Below, one piece after another: positions 52,826-55,338 of a stretch of DNA of 55,338 nucleotides. The stretch's first letter is position 1. Every line of letters begins with the position of its first letter. This DNA comes from Candidatus Cloacimonetes bacterium HGW-Cloacimonetes-3 (GTDB lineage Bacteria; Cloacimonadota; Cloacimonadia; Cloacimonadales; Cloacimonadaceae), in the NCBI GenBank assembly GCA_002840645.1, contig PHBO01000013.1:1-55338 (forward strand). The letters run 5' to 3'. Under the pieces are notes generated by a model. That model ran no database searches and was not told where the DNA came from. It saw only the letters and a list, made by a program, of their open reading frames with translations. A program made the translations under genes and the position numbers.

Positions 52826-53902
52826 ATGTCTTGTAAATTTGTAAACAGTGTTCTTTCCTTCGAGGGTGAGCTAACAGCCCGAAACTTGCCCAAGCTTATG
52901 GTCGAGGCAAGCTCCCTGATTGGAAAGAATAAACCCAGCATGATCGATTTAGCTGGAGTTCAAGCCATAGATAGTGCAGGTGTTGCTTATCTGGATCAAA
53001 TTCAAATCCAATTTGCCTCTAAGGGAATTCTGCTACTGAAGGGATCAACTCCTGAAACTCAGGCAGTTATAGATACATTTACTTCCCTGAAGCTTCCTCT
53101 TCCGATTCCTGTAGCTAAGATTGGCTTCTTCGAATCAATTGGAAGCTCTGTAATAGAAGCTTATGAAAGTATGTACAAAGCTGCTTTACTGGCATCTGAG
53201 ATTTACTATTGGTCATTTGTAGGTCTTTTTAACCACAAGGGTCAGCGTAAGGGTTCTCTAATCCAGCAAGCTGCTCTTTTAGGATCGCAGGCCTTACCAA
53301 TTGTAGCATTGCTGTCCTTCATAATCGGTTTTATTCTGTCTCTTCAATCTGCCGTTCAGTTGCGCAATTTTGGTGCTAACGTATTCATTGCAGATTTATT
53401 AGCGGTTACCATGGTTAGAGAAATGGGGCCAATGATGACGGCAATTATCATTGCCGGGCGCAGTGGTTCTGCTATTGCCTCGGAAATCGCCACTATGCAG
53501 GTTACAGAGGAGATAGATGCTTTAAAGATGATGGCGCTTTCTCCCATCAGATACATAGTAGTGCCGAAGTTTCACGCCATATCCGTTGTTATGCCGATCT
53601 TAGTGGCTTTTTCTATTATGGTAGGTATGATCGGTGGCGGTATCATTGCTCTGGGATATTTGGGGCTTAGTTTAGAAACCTTTCTGAAACGTTCAATCGA
53701 AATAATAACCCTTAAAGATTTGGTGGTCAGCATGGGTAAAAGCGTTGTGTTTGCTTGGGTTATTGTTATTATTGGTTCCTACTTTGGTTTCCAGGTGAAA
53801 GGTGGGGCAGAGGGTGTGGGTAAAGCCACCACCGCATCTGTGGTTGCTTCCATATTTGCTGTTATAGTACTGGACGCTATGTTCAGCCTGTTGTATTTAT
53901 GA
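52826..53902 (+). CDS. mlaE: MlaE-type permease with N-terminal STAS domain
   Basis: This 358-residue protein joins a STAS domain (about residues 1-100: VLSFEGELTARNLPKL, MIDLAGVQAIDSAGVAYL, the MlaB counterpart) to an MlaE permease (about 130-358). The permease shows ALLGSQALPIVALLSFIIGF, MVREMGPMMTAIIIAGRSGSAIA and EIATMQVTEEIDAL, a coupling-helix block typical of the family, then helices at about 250-280, 310-330 and 340-357. It should be the membrane channel for phospholipid transport, paired with the ATPase next to it (four-base overlap). No separate MlaB is needed. Confidence 0.93.
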   Translation: MSCKFVNSVLSFEGELTARNLPKLMVEASSLIGKNKPSMIDLAGVQAIDSAGVAYLDQIQIQFASKGILLLKGSTPETQAVIDTFTSLKLPLPIPVAKIGFFESIGSSVIEAYESMYKAALLASEIYYWSFVGLFNHKGQRKGSLIQQAALLGSQALPIVALLSFIIGFILSLQSAVQLRNFGANVFIADLLAVTMVREMGPMMTAIIIAGRSGSAIASEIATMQVTEEIDALKMMALSPIRYIVVPKFHAISVVMPILVAFSIMVGMIGGGIIALGYLGLSLETFLKRSIEIITLKDLVVSMGKSVVFAWVIVIIGSYFGFQVKGGAEGVGKATTASVVASIFAVIVLDAMFSLLYL

Positions 53903-54648
53903 TGAAAGATATTCAACCTGTAATCTCTGTAAATAATCTCGTAGCAAAATACGGCGAGAAGACTATCCTTGATGGGATAACCGTGGACATTCTACCGGGC
54001 GAGGTAACAGTAATCCTTGGTGGTAGCGGTTGTGGCAAGACCACTTTGCTAAAGAACATCCTCCGCTTGTATGAACCTTTCAGCGGTAGCGTAAAATTCT
54101 GGGGAGAAGAGATTCTCCAGATGGATGAAAATGAGTTTTCAACTGTACTGAAGAAAGTGGGAATGCTGTTTCAGAACGGAGCACTGCTAAATTCCATTTC
54201 CATATATGATAATGTTAGTATTCCTTTGGAATTGCACACAAAACTCCCTCCCGACATTATCGACAAGATAATCCGGGTGAAAGTGAACTTAGTGGGGCTT
54301 ACTCATGCTTTGCATCTGTTTCCTTCTGAACTTTCAGGGGGTATGAAGAAACGTGCTGCCCTGGCTCGTGCTATGGCTATGGATCCCAAAATCCTCTTTT
54401 GTGACGAGCCGTCTGCGGGTCTTGATCCCTTAACATCTGCCGCTTTGGATGATTTAATCAAAGAGCTAAAAAAACAGCTAAATATGACAATTGTGATAGT
54501 AACCCACGAACTCGCTTCAATTCACCGGATTGCTGATAAGTTAATCTTTTTAGACGCTGGGAAAATGCTTTTCTATGGTACATTGGAAGCTGCCATGAAA
54601 GCAAATATCCCCCAGATCGATACATTCTTCCGTGTCGGACGGTTTTGA
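53899..54648 (+). CDS. mlaF: MlaF-type ABC transporter ATPase
   Basis: This 249-residue ATPase energises the MCE transporter. Motifs are Walker A LGGSGCGKTTLLKNI (about residues 37-52), Q-loop LFQNGALLNSISIYDNVS (about 91), signature LSGGMKKRAALARAMAMDP (about 145), Walker B ILFCDEPSAGLDP and H-loop VTHEL. The Q-loop ALLNS pattern is typical of MlaF. It overlaps the permease gene by four bases and folA by four. The order D-lipoprotein-E-F differs from the mlaFEDCB order of E. coli. Confidence 0.94.
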   Translation: MMKDIQPVISVNNLVAKYGEKTILDGITVDILPGEVTVILGGSGCGKTTLLKNILRLYEPFSGSVKFWGEEILQMDENEFSTVLKKVGMLFQNGALLNSISIYDNVSIPLELHTKLPPDIIDKIIRVKVNLVGLTHALHLFPSELSGGMKKRAALARAMAMDPKILFCDEPSAGLDPLTSAALDDLIKELKKQLNMTIVIVTHELASIHRIADKLIFLDAGKMLFYGTLEAAMKANIPQIDTFFRVGRF

Positions 54649-55133
54649 GCCTATCAATCATAGCAGCCCTCGATAAAAACAGCCTCATCGGAGACAATGG
54701 TATGCTCCCATGGGATATTCCGGAGGATTTAGCATGGTTCAAGCAGCAAACAATGGGTAAAACCGTGGTGATGGGCAGAAAAACATGGCTATCCTTAGGC
54801 AAAGCACTTCCAGGACGCCGCAATGTGGTGCTTACAAATTCATCTATATTTTTGGCAGAAGGTGCAGATATTATTCACAGTTTGTCCGATGTGCTTGCCT
54901 TGGCAAAGCATGATGATGTTTTTGTTATCGGTGGGGCAGAGCTTTTTAAGCAGACACTTCCACATGCAGATACACTTTATCTTTCGTTGATAGATCAATC
55001 CTTTAAGGGAGATACATATTTCCCTCACTATCACCAAGCAGATTGGATTATAACTTCGCAGCATGTCATTACCACAAAGCAACACATCACCATCAGCTTC
55101 AATATCTACAATCGCAAAATCTTGGTCAAATAG
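54645..55133 (+). CDS. folA: Dihydrofolate reductase
   Basis: DHFR reduces dihydrofolate with NADPH. The 162-residue protein starts SLSIIAALDKNSLIGDNGMLPWDIPEDLAWFKQQT, with the proton-donating aspartate in WDIPEDLAWF (about residue 27), then VVMGRKTWLSLGKALPGRRNVVLT and VFVIGGAELFKQTLPHADTLYLS. The start codon is TTG at 54645, overlapping the mlaF stop by four bases (TTGA), with only a weak ribosome site, so it is likely translationally coupled. It ends before a 177-base gap. Confidence 0.92.
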   Translation: MSLSIIAALDKNSLIGDNGMLPWDIPEDLAWFKQQTMGKTVVMGRKTWLSLGKALPGRRNVVLTNSSIFLAEGADIIHSLSDVLALAKHDDVFVIGGAELFKQTLPHADTLYLSLIDQSFKGDTYFPHYHQADWIITSQHVITTKQHITISFNIYNRKILVK

Positions 55134-55146
55134 AAAACAGCTTCAC

Positions 55147-55218
55147 CTTCCTTGCTGCTACCTTTAATGTTTCCTGAACAATTCCCTAACAATCCCCTAA
55201 CGCCGTTAGGGAATTGTT
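55147..55218. repeat. Intergenic palindrome F (CCCTAAC word)
   Basis: The leader CTTCCTTGCTGC (55147-55158) is followed by arms AACAATTCCCTAAC (55177-55190) and GTTAGGGAATTGTT (55205-55218) with a 14-base loop that itself carries CCCCTAAC. Another GTTAGGGAATT follows at 55216. The layout parallels elements A to E; the word is different. It lies between folA and the next gene, with no T run. Confidence 0.75.
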
Positions 55219-55310
55219 AGGGAATTATTATAGAAGCATAAGGGAAACAAGCAGGGACAATGTGGGATCCTAAATAAGTTGACACCTCAACACTGATAGG
55301 AGATATAGAA

Positions 55311-55338
55311 ATGCAAACAAAAGAAGTAGTCAAGAGGC
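55311..55338 (+). CDS. Start of a coding sequence, cut by the window edge
   Basis: ATG at 55311 is preceded by AGGAG at a spacing of eight bases and by TTGACA at 55279. The first residues read MQTKEVVKR and continue past the edge. Too short to identify. The strong ribosome site and position after a palindrome support a real gene start. Confidence 0.6.

Overview
The window looks like a chromosomal segment of a diderm, anaerobic or fermentative bacterium, most probably from the Cloacimonadota or another FCB-group lineage. This is inferred from gene content. There is a full-length SprA homologue, the outer-membrane pore of type IX secretion. There is a secreted protein with a FlgD-like C-terminal sorting domain, and an Ig-like lipoprotein with a CGSKRNPTGGP start resembling Bacteroidota proteins. 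Long-form urocanate hydratase, ornithine aminotransferase and a ferredoxin-nitroreductase suggest amino-acid use. Several intergenic regions carry a classical TTGACA -35 box, which differs from the usual Bacteroidota promoter and mildly favours a non-Bacteroidota FCB phylum. The assignment needs the 16S gene, which should lie just upstream of the 5S fragment at the left edge.

Layout. 1-58 is the 3' end of a 5S rRNA. 225-3094 is a minus-strand operon ybaB-recR-ribE-Ig lipoprotein, ended by a hairpin. 3137-4477 encodes a secreted sorting-domain protein, followed by a gap with a decayed reading frame. 4972-7795 is a tyrosine-kinase/polysaccharide-export pair. 8085-12537 is a tightly overlapped minus-strand operon coaBC-SDR-DUF3108-queA-birA, divergent from a plus-strand tetR, outer-membrane protein and deacetylase-lipoprotein operon. 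15441-19063 holds a MATE exporter, rocD and era. 19129-26220 is coaX-sprA. 26418-33835 is a three-gene cassette: an NHL/TPR/transglutaminase-like giant, a FecR-TPR protein and a CHASE2 adenylate cyclase. 34133-38112 is membrane protein-trmB-HD-GYP-dusB. 38289-43985 runs plus-strand: ftsY, a DUF4405-like protein, a large nuclease-helicase, DUF3467 and a frameshifted ferredoxin-nitroreductase. 44463-55133 is an OmpA protein, hutU, a eukaryotic-type UGPase, a four-gene Mla/MCE lipid-transport operon and folA.

How the parts fit. Much of the accessory content concerns the envelope: type IX secretion (SprA and a probable client), exopolysaccharide export, MCE lipid transport with its own fused lipoprotein/barrel, several lipoproteins, and two nucleotide-signalling proteins (a cAMP cyclase and a c-di-GMP-type HD-GYP). 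The rest is housekeeping: CoA synthesis, tRNA modification, SRP receptor, recombination, folate and riboflavin.

The most striking unexplained structure is a family of intergenic palindromes. Six elements (about 7895, 15225, 26321, 33961, 44056 and 55147) lie between genes, mostly where transcription units end. Each has a short CTTCTTCCTTGCTTG-like leader and a palindrome built from a repeated word. The word varies: TTAATCAAGCG in two, GAATTACGCAT in two, CTCA-type in one, CCCTAAC in one. A second set built on GAGAATTGA lies at 19075 and 35081, the latter forming the N-terminus of DusB. I found no tRNA genes, CRISPR arrays or insertion sequences.
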